Shown here in pieces: positions 1 through 20,911 of a stretch of 64,000 nucleotides of DNA. The notes beneath the pieces were generated by a model. The model had not been told where the DNA came from. It did no database searches and saw only the letters and a program-made list of their open reading frames with translations. Position numbers and translations under genes: made by a program. The first letter of the stretch is position 1. Every line of letters begins with the position of its first letter. This DNA is from Akebia trifoliata (Eukaryota; Streptophyta; Magnoliopsida; Ranunculales; Lardizabalaceae): positions 5,622,001 to 5,686,000 of the forward strand of contig CM030709.1 of assembly GCA_017979445.1 (NCBI GenBank), given 5' to 3'.

Positions 1-280
1 CATCATTCCCTAAACAATTCATCTAACCCACATCACTTCCCTCAAAAATCACCTCAACCCATACCCTACCCTAACATAACATATCCCTATTCTCTAACAT
101 CATCAACCACCCACATCACAACTCATACCTACACATCATAACCTATCATTATTCCCTAACATCATCAATCACCTACATCACAACCTATATCTCTATCCAT
201 CACCTTCCTTAAAATACTTCAACAAAATCATCTCAACCCATACCCCTCTCATCATCAACTAACTAACCCACACCCTATTC

Positions 281-590
281 TCTAATCAAACAACCACCAT
301 CGACCAATCAACCAATCTCATTATCTCACTCTCTCATCATGTTTGCCACATGTCTTCACCCCCTTAATCCTCCTAAAAATCAATCTACCAACCTTTTACA
401 TAACCCATCCTCCTAAATCTACACATCTCACCTCTAATCAAACAACCACCATCAACCAATTAATCAATCTCATCATCTCACTCTCTCATCATGTTTGCCA
501 CATGTCTTCACCCCCTTAATCCTTCCAAAAACCAATCTACCAACCTTTTACATAGCCCATTCTCCTAAATCTACACATCTCACCTCTTCA
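281..590. repeat. Tandem duplication, two units of about 152 bases
   Basis: The stretch beginning tctaatcaaacaaccacc at 281 recurs at 433 with about 90% identity. Both units include a shared 'catgtttgccacatgtcttc' block and end near 'cacctct'. The duplication lies in the G-poor U3-like part of the LTR remnant. A looser period of about 60 bases is also visible between about 91 and 190. Confidence 0.8.
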
Positions 591-842
591 ACCAACCAAA
601 CACTCATTCTCTAAACAACTTCCTTACACCTTCATTCATTCCATCAACCACCACTCATCTCACCCCACCAAACACTCTACCCCAATGAATTTGGGTAGGA
701 TCTAAACATCACCCATTTTCACCTATTACACAATTACCCTTAAATCCTCTCAAAATTTCATATCCTCCACCCCCAAAACCAATGCCATTATCCATTTTTC
801 AACCCTTCACCCCATTATACCCCTAAATACTTTCCAAACATC

Positions 843-850
843 TATAAATA
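843..850 (+). promoter_or_regulatory. Candidate LTR TATA box
   Basis: TATAAATA lies between the G-poor U3-like part and the more balanced sequence that follows, which is where an LTR promoter would sit. There is no evidence of activity. Confidence 0.35.
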
Positions 851-1679
851 TCACCCTCCTCTTCCAAAAAATGGTCCCCAATTCTCATTCCAAAAAAAAT
901 ATCATCAATCCTTTCTTAACCACTATTACCAATTCCCACCAAGTTTGTCAATCATCTCTTACTATTCCACACCAAGTTTCACTAAGAAAAAAAATCCATC
1001 TTCTCTACTTATCTCCACTACTCTCTCATATTATCTTCTAAAAAAGGGTATTTCACTCTCATAATCCATCAAGGACCTAAGAAGCATAGAAGAAGAAGAA
1101 GAAGGAAAGAAAGAAAAGTGATTTTAAAGCTTCAAGGTGGGTTCATAGTACACTCCCCCTCTCTCTCTCTCTACCTTCTCCTCATCCCTCTTCTTCATTT
1201 TTTTTTTGATGACTTAGAATGAATGGATCTCAAGTCTAAGGGTCTATAAGGAGCATCTCCATCAATGGGATGACCCTATGATCAAGCCAAGAACAAATCC
1301 CTACTTAGGGTACAAATGCACGACACGTGACACTTTATTTTTCACTTTTTTAAATCAAAATGACCGAGTTCTTTGAGGTTACTATCACTTGACGGGGAGA
1401 AAAGGGTGCCTAACACCTTCCCTTTTCTCCAACCTAGCCGCTTACCCCAGATCTCAAGGTTTGATCAATCCTTATCCACCGCGAGTCACCATATGCCAAA
1501 AATGTCATTTTTTGAAAAATGCACACCAGGTGACCATTTACACCTACTTACAACATGAATGGTAGCGACTCCAAATCATAGTAGATGTGACCGTCGTAAT
1601 GGCGAAATTCACGTATCTACAATTCAATATTTGTCTAGCCTTCCAAAATTTACGAGTTTTATCCTTAAAGCTACCTAAG

Positions 1680-2240
1680 TAGCGATATAAGAAGGAATTA
1701 TCATCAAGGAATACCAAAGAACACTATTACTGCCAAGATAAATATCAGGGACATAGCATAACTAAGTCAACTAGGAGAATTAAGTAGTCACTAAGTTTAA
1801 GCAATTACAAAGTAGAAGTCACCCCTGTGTCAATTACAAAAATCACGTGGAGTAGAGCTTTAAGGCCCTTATGACATCATGGGTTTTAATTAAATTTAAT
1901 GGAAGACAACGTTGGAAGTAGTTACATTTGAGTTTAATGCTCTGTATTTTTAAGTCAATACTATAAATAACAAGACTTCTCTCACTCAAACTCAAAGCAC
2001 AAGCCACACAAAAATTCTCTTACTTTTGTACTTTTCATTTTGCTTTACATTTATATCAAGTACTAACTTAATCGTCAGAGACCTTTTGACTGACACCATA
2101 CCGATGTCTTTTCACGTGAAACCAACGAAAAAGACAATTGAAAAAGAAGAATTCACCAGAGAAGACGACAAAAGTTAGCATTCATTACAACACGAAAATT
2201 GAGGACTACAAACATCAAGGGACACATATTTATAAGGAAT
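1680..2240 (+). mobile_element. Second LTR remnant (Ty3-gypsy or TRIM-like)
   Basis: TATAAATAA at 1962-1970 is followed by a short leader. At about 2067-2100 comes 'ttaatcgtcagagaccttt', which resembles the 'acttaagcatcggagg' block found in R/U5 of many plant gypsy and TRIM LTRs. No coding part follows. The borders are approximate and the assignment rests on motif layout only. Confidence 0.4.
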
Positions 2241-2643
2241 GGGAGATCCAAAAAAACCTTCTACATATATTATTAATATATAATTAAAAGCCTAAATGAT
2301 TTGGGAATTTTTTCCCACGAACAATAGACTATTCATTTTAATTTCAAAAATGATAAATCGGATGACTATATAAAATTTTTTATTGATAAAATTACATTGA
2401 TAGTTTCACATATGAGTAATGTAGGAAACATCTTTATCATCCCCCCCATAAACAGAATTGTCATTGTCTATCCTTCAATTTGTCTTACTATTTTTGGAAT
2501 TAAAACATTAAGAAAAGTGAGATTTTTTTTTTTTTTTTTTCTGTTTTACAAGTAGTAAATACTTTTTCTTTTATAGTTAAAACAATTCACTTTATAATTT
2601 TTTTCCCATTTTAACCAAAATATCTTAATTCGCAATAAATAAT

Positions 2644-3025
2644 GGGAAATGTTCAGCACCCTAAGTTTTACCACACACTTTAACAAACGTTTTTTGTCCT
2701 ACATGAGTTAGAAGTTTTGGAATGGGCTGATTTTTGGTGAGGATGATCTCTATGATTAGAAGATCATCCTCCCCAAAAATCAGCCCATTCTGAAATGTTT
2801 AGCCCCATGTTTACACGTTGAAAAATCGTGGACCGTCCATTTTTTGTAAATCAATTTTGATGGGGTTAGAAGTTTTGGAATGAGCTGATTTTTGGTGAGG
2901 ATGATCTCCTCACCATAGAGATCATCCTCACCAAAAATCAGCTCATTCCGAAACTTCTAACCCATGTAAGACAAAACGCGTTTGTTAAAGTGTGTGGTAA
3001 AACTAAGGGTGGCGAACGGGACCCA
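2644..3025. mobile_element. Double-palindrome foldback MITE, copy E0
   Basis: The outer inverted repeats span about 75 bases (left gggaaatgttcagcaccc-, right -gccgaacgggaccca type). Between them lie two internal palindromes, each a 'gggctgatttttggtgagg' arm facing its complement, separated by a spacer with 'aatcgtggaccgtcc'. ATAAATAAT flanks the element on both sides, a 9-base direct repeat consistent with a target-site duplication of Mutator-like type. The copy lies about 370 bases upstream of the MCM8 start codon. The same core recurs at 24.5-27.4, 44.6 and 49.8 kb. Confidence 0.85.
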
Positions 3026-3071
3026 TAAATAATACATTATTTAGAGAATTTTCATTTTTCAACCCATCTGT

Positions 3072-3178
3072 TGGTAAAGCGAGTTTCTATTGCCATACCA
3101 ACTTTTACTAACAGCAGCCCATGCTAATTCTTCGGTGATTTACATATGAATTGAGGTGGCGTTAGCAAAAATCTCTGT
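3072..3178. repeat. MITE remnant with 'ctattgccacaccaacttttac'-type ends
   Basis: The left part reads 'ttctattgccataccaac' and the right part 'gaggtggcgttagcaaaa', forming an imperfect inverted repeat of about 100 bases. Related ends occur at 16023-16150 and 20912-21206, so this looks like a degraded copy of that family. It lies in the MCM8 upstream region. Confidence 0.45.
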
Positions 3179-3309
3179 TTGGCAAAACAGCCCACGATGA
3201 TCTAAAAAACATTTTTTCCTCTCAGCCGTTCGATGGACACTCGAATTTTCCATTGTTCCAAGGAAAGGGCGCGTTACAGAGTTCGAACTAAAAGATTACA
3301 CGTCCTTCG

Positions 3310-3318
3310 TTTCGCGCC
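3310..3318 (+). promoter_or_regulatory. E2F-type binding site upstream of MCM8
   Basis: TTTCGCGCC fits the E2F consensus (TTTSSCGC class) and ends 75 bases before the predicted MCM8 start codon. A (GA)n tract (about 3323-3346) follows at once. Plant replication and MCM genes are commonly E2F-controlled at G1/S. The match is seen directly; the regulation is inferred. Confidence 0.55.
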
Positions 3319-3392
3319 CAAAAGAGAGAGAGAGAGAGAGAGAGAACCTTACTCGCAGAAACGCACAATAGCCGTACCCGTATCCGAGACCA

Positions 3393-13317
<9,925 letters not shown>

Positions 13318-15167
13318 ATTCATACAGAATGGACACTTTCCAAGGGGGAACCAAAAAAAAAACTACCTCATTAACAACAGGTCGGTGTCTTTTTCCTTAA
13401 TTTTTTTTGGAACTTTTTTGTCTACTGAATGCAGAATTTCGTATTCATTGTGTTTGGCTTATTACCTGCTCACCTATTTGCTTTCAGGGTCAAGATTACA
13501 GAAAGAAGCCTATTATCATACATCAAAGAAATACATCACATTCGGAATGCTTATTTCAAAGGGACTTTCCAGCCTCATCAGTACAGTAAAGTTCCCCTGT
13601 TGGTACGTATGTCATTCAATTTGTTGATATTAAATCATCGTAACAGCGTTAGTTAAACAAAGTCTGTGGTTCCTAGGTTTTTTTTTTTTAGAGGACCTTA
13701 ATTTAGATAGGAGTCGTTGTGTTCAAAGTAAGGTGGTGTTATATTTTTCTCGCTTGTAGATTAGTCTACTCGATCGTCTTATTCTATTAAAAAATAAATT
13801 TTACTTATAAAAAAAAAAGAAATTATCCCCATCAACAACTCTGGTTCAAGCTGCCCTCCTCTCCCATTATAAGAACATCCTTCAATTCCGTCTCCATGGA
13901 AATTCTTGTGTACTTGAAGAAATCAGCCCTCGCACATACATCAGCTAGAGAATCAAGAATAACTGTCTGGCCTCAGTGGCGTGGATGACAAAGAAACACT
14001 CTATTTCTTTTTACCCTCAAATCTGTCCTTCATCTCATTCAAAAGAAAAGAGTCTCTCCTGCCTTTCCAGCCATTGCAATCCCATTTGCAAGGCTAGTTG
14101 GTAAAATCCATTTCACATGAGAAAGAAAAGCATATAGAAGTCCTACAAACAAAGGCACAACTTTCTTCTATGGAGTCCGTTTATTCGAAGTAAATAAATT
14201 GTATGCGAGAGGCAATTTTGAATCTTAAAAAGTGCAATTATTTTTATCTTTTTTGGAAAAATTACTTAAAAGATCCTGGTGGAGGAATTTATTTTTAAAT
14301 AACCCCCAACTCTTGTGCAGTAATTTGATAGGACATTTAGTAAACTTTTTATTTCTTATCGGTCCCTCATTATTGGCAAACTCACCACTTTTTTATTTAT
14401 TGTCGAAGTTGACTTTTTTTCATTAAATGTCAAGTTCACAATTTTTACCGTTGAACTTGACATTTTTTTATTAATTATGCTCGACATTGGTAAAACCCAT
14501 ACATTTTCAATTTTTGAGCTTTTTTGGCTAAAAGACATGTAAAGATCGACTAAAAACTCCAGATAACGACTTGTTTAAATAATTTCAACCCAAAGAAGTC
14601 ATTCTTGATTGATTTTCATCCAAAAGTTAAGAAAAAAGTAAAAAAATCCAAATGTTTTTAGATGCATCAGAACGTTTGAAAAAAACTTCTTCCTTAAATC
14701 CTTTCTGTGAAAGGAGTTTGAAATTCAATTGAAATGCCAAAAATCTAATTTTTTTTTTTTGATGAAAACAATAAGTTTGAACGGTTAGGGCATCCAATTA
14801 GTTTATCACAAAAAGAGAATGAACCTGGTTCAAACATTGATGCGAACCGGGTGACTTTTGGAAAAATACATGATCCCAATCCTTAAAAATGCAATCCAAT
14901 TCCAATGGTCAGGATCTACAAGTATCTTGATAAGCTTGTATCCAATGACACATCCTTAAGAGTCACCTCATTTATTTAAAAAAAAAAAAAGAAGAAAAAG
15001 GAAATTCTATGAGAATGTTAAAGGAGCGCCTAATTTCACAAATAGAGATGAAATAAAGTTCATTGTTTCCAGTCTCAGCAACTGGTTGGCACTGTATCTC
15101 AATACTCCGGTTTTTGTTTTTCCCAGTTCACCCACCATAACAATAAAAATCTAGTGACGATGATTCT
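13318..15167. other. Convergent intergenic region, MCM8 to aminotransferase
   Basis: No gene is seen here. The first part should hold the MCM8 3' UTR. About 13666-13830 resembles a LINE 3' tail (T-rich, then 'attttacttataaaaaaa'). About 14246-14300 shares 'ggaaaaattacttaaa' and the following bases with 55517-55560, so it is a dispersed repeat of unknown kind. About 14850-14960 contains a diverged 'catgatcccaa' arm related to the inverted-repeat element in MCM8 intron 5. The 3' UTR of the aminotransferase gene must end just left of 15168. Confidence 0.6.
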
Positions 15168-18100
15168 TCAAGTAAAATCACTTACTGAGCATCCTTCAAG
15201 GTCTGCTCTCTTCATTATCTCCCTCTGCAAGCACAAACGAATTAAATTAAACACACGCCACTTGAAAGACAATATACTGATCAATCCATGTTTTTTGTGT
15301 GCAAATTTGATGATTTCGGTAAAATACAAGAAAAATATAGGGTTCTCCGGGAGGGAAGATGGTCTTCCCACAAAATGTGATTTGCAGATGTATAGCACAT
15401 TTTCATGAGAAATAATTTTCATAAAAAAAAAAAAAAAAAAAAAATTCCCATCTTGGTATAAAAATATTCTCAGCAACAATCCCCAGGAAAATGATTTTTC
15501 GTCAAGGCCGAAAAATTCTTCTCATATTCTCATGATTGTATATTGCCCCCACCCCAAAAATAAAATCCAACCCACTTTCTGACATTTTCCTAGGTGCAAT
15601 CAAACACCAGCAACCATTTTCACCAGAAAATTTTCAAGGAATTTAATCTTCTTGAGACAACATTTTCTTGTAGGGGGGATTTTATAGAAAATTGTTATGG
15701 CATCAGATTCAATGTGATACCATAATAGTTAGAAAAAAAAAATGTTAAGAGCTCTAGCAGACACATGAACTACCAATGATCAAAAAAGAAAATAAATTAC
15801 ATGGTGTCAGAAGTTTCTTTTGGAGGGTCCTACTGATTACACAGAGATCAATTTGTCATGAGTATCACTAATCAAAATGTTGCAACCCTAGATCAATTAC
15901 CTGTATTTCAGCAGTGATGATCCCAGGGCCCTCCTGATTTTCATTCAATTAATAAGATGGGAAAAAAAGGGGTTAGTTTGTAGTGCTCTAAGCCCCTTCA
16001 CTTTGCAAGCAAGATACAAAAATTAGAGCGTTGCTATTGCAACACCAACTTTTACTAATGGCACACCAATTCCTATGTAACTCATCAAAGAATTGCACAC
16101 AGTTTGTGTGGCGTTCATAAAAGTTGGTGTGGCGTTAGTAACTCTCAAAAATAAAAGTACCTTAAAACGTTTCTCCTCCCATGATACCTCCTTCCAGGTT
16201 TTTAGTTCTAAAAGTTCCCACGAACTGGGAAATCGAATTGTTTCCACATGTTGCATAAGTCTCAAGCTATCTGCAACAGAATTACAGAAGTATGTTTTGT
16301 TGAATTAATAAGCTTAGGTTTATTTGTGCTTGTTGATATACAGTAAGGTTTGACTTTTAACGATTTGCTGCAACGTAACATGAGAGTACTCCATTTAACT
16401 TTGTTGTTTCCTTTCACAATGTTTATATGTCCTACTTACAATTTTTTCATAAATATATAGTAGTTCGCAATTACATGAAATTTTCAATATCTTATTCTTT
16501 ACAAGAGATTAGTTTACAACAGAGTATGTTCTGATGAGCTTGTGTTTGGTACGGATATGTCACAAACAATGGCTTGTGCACAAGAGGATATTAGTTAGAG
16601 TCCATGTCCGAAGGAAAAGAATCTATATGTAGAAACATATTGCAAAAATAATTAGAAAAATAGGTACAAAAATTAGTTGTAGAAAAAGTTTCAATTAATA
16701 TTACAGATATTTAAGAAAAGAAATGTCAAGGCATATTGTAGAATTATTGAACAAATGTTAAACGAAAACAAACAACATGCAAATTTGAGCACTAACACAA
16801 GCAATCAAAGAGCTTTTTTCTAATCAGTAATCATAGGCCAACTTTCTTTTAAGGACAATTCACTTGAAGTTTTACCATTTTAAAACCAGGAAATTGGGTA
16901 CGGTAAAAGTGCCCCTGTACTTCTATGAACACATTTCATTTGAGTTATACCTTCAACAAAAGAAAGTCAATTCAGTCGAGCCGACTGAGGTTTTGAGACA
17001 TCTCAAGTTGAGTCAAAGTCAACTTGCTCAAGCATCAAGTTAACTCCTACCTTTTCAGACCATAATTAAAGCTGGTTTAGGAGTCCTAAATGCATTTCAT
17101 GGAGAAAATATGGCAACAAAAAACCCATATGTATTACTGTAGTTGTGGAGGTCTTTCTTGTCAAGCTGACCACTTGCATGTCACAATCAAGAGTAAACCC
17201 AAATCGATTTGTTGAGTCAAGTTCTCTTTCTCTCTCTCTCCTTTGTTCTCCTTTTCTTGTTCTGTTTCCCTTTGAGAACTTATTTTCCTTCATTTAAATT
17301 TTAGTTATTAAAAAATAAAAAGTTCACTTGCTTGCTGAAGTTTCGAGTCGACTCCGTAAATTTCAGGGCATAATTAGAGCTGGTTTGGGAGTATTAAATG
17401 TATTCCACAAAGACAATATGGCAATTAAACATTAATCCCTTTTTGGAGGGCTTCTCTTAAAGCTAATGACCTATCTCGAGATAAAGGAAAAAGGAAGAGG
17501 TAAAGACATTTAACTTACTTGTAGTAAAGGCCTCCTCCCAGAGTTCACCCTCTGACCACGCTGGCGCAACTTCTTGGAGTGGGATTCCCTTGGTCAAGCA
17601 GGCCCTGCACAAAACTGAAAATTAGAACAGCCCACATCCGAGGTCAAAACAATCATCTCTAAAGCTCTAAGAGTAATTTATAGTTAATTAGTAAACAAAT
17701 TTAAAAAGCTTTTTAATAGGTTTTAAGTGTTAAGGCAGGGTTTTGATTTCAAGTCTGAGGGGTAGGACACAGACCTTACCAAAGAGAATCAAACAAAGAA
17801 ATTAAGAAAATGGTACACTTGAAGCAAAACAAAGAAATTATAAAGAGCAACAAAGAGAATCAAACAAAGAAACTAAGAAAATGGTACACTTGAAGCAACT
17901 TAAATGTCCTAATTTGTTCCACCAAAAAGCAGCAACTTGTGTACTTGCAGTCTACGAGAAGGGGACCTTAAATTTCCCATTTTATGAGAAAAGGACAGAA
18001 TGCTTGCTTGTAGACCTCCAACTTTCCCTAAGTAGTAACTTACAACCAATGACAAAGATAGTTTACAGAACGGTGGCGTTGCAAATTAAATAAAGACTTA

Positions 18101-20350
18101 CTCGATGACTAGTTGGCGCATAACTCCTGGAAGGACACCATCACTGATAGATTCTGTCTGTACTACATAACTGCTTTTCAGATCATGAGGCGATTCCCCT
18201 TGTGCATCACAATTCTCCTGTGCATGCATGTTGATATATTATTTTGTTGTGAATCCTTATTTTGAATAAAAGGATACAAATAAACCTTCTGACAAAAATA
18301 TAGCTCTTATAACTCATGCAGAATGGTTCAAAAGTGCAACTCTCGAGTCAAATATGCTTGGATGAGTACATTTTCTTCATATAGGTGTACAGGTGAAGGC
18401 AGGGTTTTGATCTGAGGTCTATGGTATTACCAATCACAGACTTTACAAACTTACCAAGTTGTCACCTTCATCCAAATAAAACTTTTAAGATCAGTTCATT
18501 CGTGCCAAGAAGAAAGGATGTAAACAAGTAAAAAAAATATAGTTAAATAATCATGTTCGTGAAACTCATGACTTGCAATTGATTCATCAGACTATGATAC
18601 CCGACTAATAGAAGGAGCCACTTGGTGAGTTGATTAAGTCTGTGATCGCTGCCACAGACGTAGGATCAGAACCCTGGGATCGACATTCTTGGTTTCATTT
18701 TCTTTTGGTGTAAACAATTTAGTGAATTTAGAGGCTTTTATTTTTTTTCCTGAGGATTTCCTCTTTAGGTGGGATTTGGTTTGTAAAGAGTGTGGCTAGC
18801 AGCTTTTGTTTGTGTTTCTTGTTTTTCTCTGTGAGGAAATCTTGTCCTCCTTTTAATAAATTTTTTTCACTTATCAAAATAATAATAAAGAACCCCATCC
18901 TCATCTTATTACTTATTAAAAAACAAACAAAGCTTTAGAAAAAAAAAAAAAAACCATCTAAAAGATTTTTTTATTTTAAATTACTTGATAAAATCCAAGT
19001 ACAATCTACTTTTACAAACATGTAAAGAATGAAAATTTTTATATTTCATTATATCAAAGAAAATGCAATAATTTGGCTAAATCACATTTGAATTGTGCCA
19101 ACTGCCAACCACCAAGCTAGAAACCCTCGAAGATCATGAATTGAAGAGCCCTTAAAATAGCTCAATCCGATAGAACCATGAGTTGTGAATAAATCTTACA
19201 AGCTTTCTAACAATGAAATGTACTTAATATTAGATGTTATAAAACTTATTATTTTTATTTTATCTTTAATAGGTATAGGGTTAGTGGTTAGTAACTGAAG
19301 TTGGGTTCAAGGGGGTTTGAACTATAAAACTTAATTTACATTCAAATCTATAGGCATGTTGTGTTATTGATTCTAGCAGCACAAACAAGTCAAAACCAAG
19401 ACAATGATCCTAAATCAACTCCAATTGATTGAGTAAAACCACAACAAAAAGGTTCACCTTCCGACAAACAACAAAGAAATTCGTCACACAGCCTTCGAGT
19501 ATCCGATCACCATCATTCGATAACAAGAGCTCATTTGTTGATGGAGGTCTTAGTCTCTCCAATTTCTTCCTAAGCCTTCCTTAAAGCAAAAATCCACCAA
19601 TTTCACAACTAAATTCACCCAAAAAAGCCTTAAAACAACTCAACAAACAATTCTAACAAGAAATCACTCAAATCTCACCTTACCCACTCTGAGAATTTCG
19701 CCCTCGCAACATCCCTTCCACGACCCACAACAGCTAAATTCAAACCATTTCCTCTAATACCAAACACAGGTGGAACAAAAACCCCAACGTGCACGTAAAC
19801 ATCAAGATCCCTAAAAGTTCCTCCTTGATGATCTCTATCTTCTTCAGATTCGTTCAAATTGTTTAAATTACCACTAACAAGAACAGTAATCGCCAATTCC
19901 TCTCCACTACTCCTTTCTTTCTCTGCGATCAACAACACTCTTCTTAACGAATCATTAACAAGAGGCCGAATTACAGATTCCCACGAATAAGATGAATAAA
20001 CCCTAGTTTTAGTTTTTTGTGAACCAAATAAAAACTCTGGTCTTGATTCGGCTAGAATCATGGTAGAATCAGCAAGTCTGCGTAGATGTCTCTCCCAAAA
20101 CATGGGATAAGAAGCGTTTCTGTGGGTGCGAGTGGTGGTATAAGCGCCTGATTGGATTGGATTGGATTTGATTTTAGTCGTATAAGAAATTGAACTAATT
20201 TTAATATTTGAGAGAATAAAAAGTTGCGATTTAGAAAAAATCGAAAATCCTAATGTTACCTGGATGGGTTTCGAGTAAGGAGGAGACAGAAGGGACTTCG
20301 GAGGTTTGCGAGACGATACCATTGATGATCAGAAACCTGCAATCCGCCAT
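15168..20350 (-). CDS. Class-IV (fold type IV) PLP-dependent aminotransferase-like protein
   Basis: Exons in transcript order: 20350-20260, 20147-19679, 19569-19458, 18217-18102, 17604-17519, 16270-16161, 15933-15901, 15224-15168. Phases agree and give 357 residues. The start MADCRFLIINGIVS resembles the N-terminus of the plant D-amino-acid/branched-chain aminotransferase-like proteins. GAYTTTRTH follows at 31-39, then FWERHLRRL. Lys181 (RAKFSEW) is the likely Schiff-base lysine. ILEGCVTNFFVV (210-221) is the family 'LEG-xx-N-F' block, whose glutamate contacts the cofactor ring. LPGVMRQ and VAPAWSEGELWEEAFTT come later. The fold is clear; the substrate is not, and branched-chain, D-amino-acid or aminodeoxychorismate-lyase-like activity all remain possible. 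I saw no convincing transit peptide. Introns contain a MITE (16023-16150) and SINE/LINE pieces. Confidence 0.92.
16023..16150. mobile_element. MITE in aminotransferase intron 6
   Basis: Inverted ends 'gttgctattgcaacaccaac' and 'gttggtgtggcgttagtaac' enclose about 85 bases. The ends match the family at 20912-21206. The element lies between exons 6 and 7 of the minus-strand gene, immediately beyond the exon 6 donor, which shortens the donor-proximal unique sequence to about ten bases. Confidence 0.7.
17728..17786 (-). repeat. SINE-like fragment
   Basis: On the minus strand this reads as a piece of the small repeat also seen at 18390-18480, 18608-18705 and 62187-62275: 'ttggtaaggtctgtg' followed by a region ending in 'tcaaaaccctgcc'. 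It lies in aminotransferase intron 4 and only part of the element is present. Confidence 0.4.
17781..17898. repeat. Local 71-base tandem duplication in an intron
   Basis: The phrase 'aaagagaatcaaacaaaga' followed by 'aaatggtacacttgaagcaa' occurs at 17781-17827 and again at 17852-17898. The unit is A-rich and lies in aminotransferase intron 4. It looks like a recent slippage or unequal-exchange product. Confidence 0.8.
18390..18480 (-). repeat. SINE-like repeat, minus orientation
   Basis: Read on the minus strand: 'acttggtaagtttgtaaagt', then 'gattggtaatacca', then 'gatcaaaaccctgcc'. The first and last blocks lie where RNA polymerase III A and B boxes would in a tRNA-derived SINE. The same layout occurs at 62187-62275 and 18608-18705. 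It sits in aminotransferase intron 3. Confidence 0.45.
18608..18705 (+). repeat. SINE-like repeat, plus orientation
   Basis: 'cacttggtgagttgattaag' and 'gtaggatcagaaccctggg' are laid out as in the related copies at 62187 and 18390. It is followed directly by LINE-tail-like sequence at about 18720-18890, as expected if the SINE uses a LINE 3' end. It sits in aminotransferase intron 3. Confidence 0.45.
18720..18890 (+). mobile_element. LINE 3'-end fragment
   Basis: The stretch is G/T-rich, with 'gaggaaatcttgtcctcc' followed by 'ttttaataaattttt' and 'cacttatcaaaa'. This resembles the tail of the LINE copy in MCM8 intron 1 ('tttaatgaatctttgcttatc' then A). No coding part remains. Confidence 0.4.
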
Positions 20351-20911
20351 TGTTGAAGCTTGAGGTCTGACCAACTCAAGTGCTTAGAATCATTTGATGA
20401 AAGTAGGGCTGGCAATGATCCGAAATATACCCGATGTCCGAACCGGTCCGGACCGATCCGATCTGAAAAGTGAAAATTCGGATTTTTGAAGCGGATCGGA
20501 TTCGGATATACTATAATCCGTTCTAACACAAATCTGATCCGAACATATTTTAATTTTTAATTTCACAAAAATACATATAGATACCAGCTTTTAGTCTTTT
20601 AAGTTTTCCTCTAAATTTGTAGTTAAAAAGTGGATTTTTTCAAAATTTATATCATTTTATATATATTTAAATATTTTGAACATGATAATTTGAAAGTAAG
20701 GCATGTGCTTGAATCAAATCAGCTCGATTTTGGATTAAGGATGACGTGAGACAGATTAGATTCAATTCGATTCACATATTCATTAATTTGATCAGCTCGG
20801 GGATATAAATAAAAAAATTTGGCTTGGTATTGGAGTGGTATTGATCTGTATCGAATTGATCCGTGTCAGTCCTAGGTGAGAGTGTTCAAGAGGTGTTTGG
20901 TTGAAAAATAA
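20351..20911. other. Upstream region of the aminotransferase gene, no gene seen
   Basis: About 20405-20545 is full of 'gatccgaa' and 'cggatcgga' variants, and 20700-20880 has similar 'gatttgattc' phrases. These are dispersed repeats common near plant retroelement debris; I cannot name them. The gene's promoter must lie in the first few hundred bases, but I see no convincing TATA box. Confidence 0.5.

Larger units (their letters stand above)
1..1600 (+). mobile_element. LTR-retrotransposon remnant, Ogre/Tat (Ty3-gypsy)-like LTR, truncated at left edge
   Basis: The stretch reads like one long LTR running rightwards. A very G-poor U3-like part covers about 1-840. A TATA box follows at 843-850. 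A U5-like part contains GGTGCCTAACACCTTCCC at about 1408-1425, and TGGTAGCGACTCC at about 1560-1572 resembles the start of a primer binding site. The phrase 'gtgcctaacaccttccc' followed by a 'tgg-cgactcc' block is characteristic of Ogre/Tat LTR ends from family knowledge. No gag or pol reading frame follows, so this is a solo or broken LTR. Inside U3, a 152-base unit is repeated in tandem (281-432 and 433-about 590). The left end is cut by the window. The family assignment is inference from short motifs. Confidence 0.55.

Noticed and set aside
19675..20322. Minus-strand frame starting MVSSRKPP as the aminotransferase start
   Set aside because: It reads through intron 1 in a shifted frame. The spliced start at 20350 (MADCRFLIING) gives a family-like N-terminus and joins in phase to GAYTTT.
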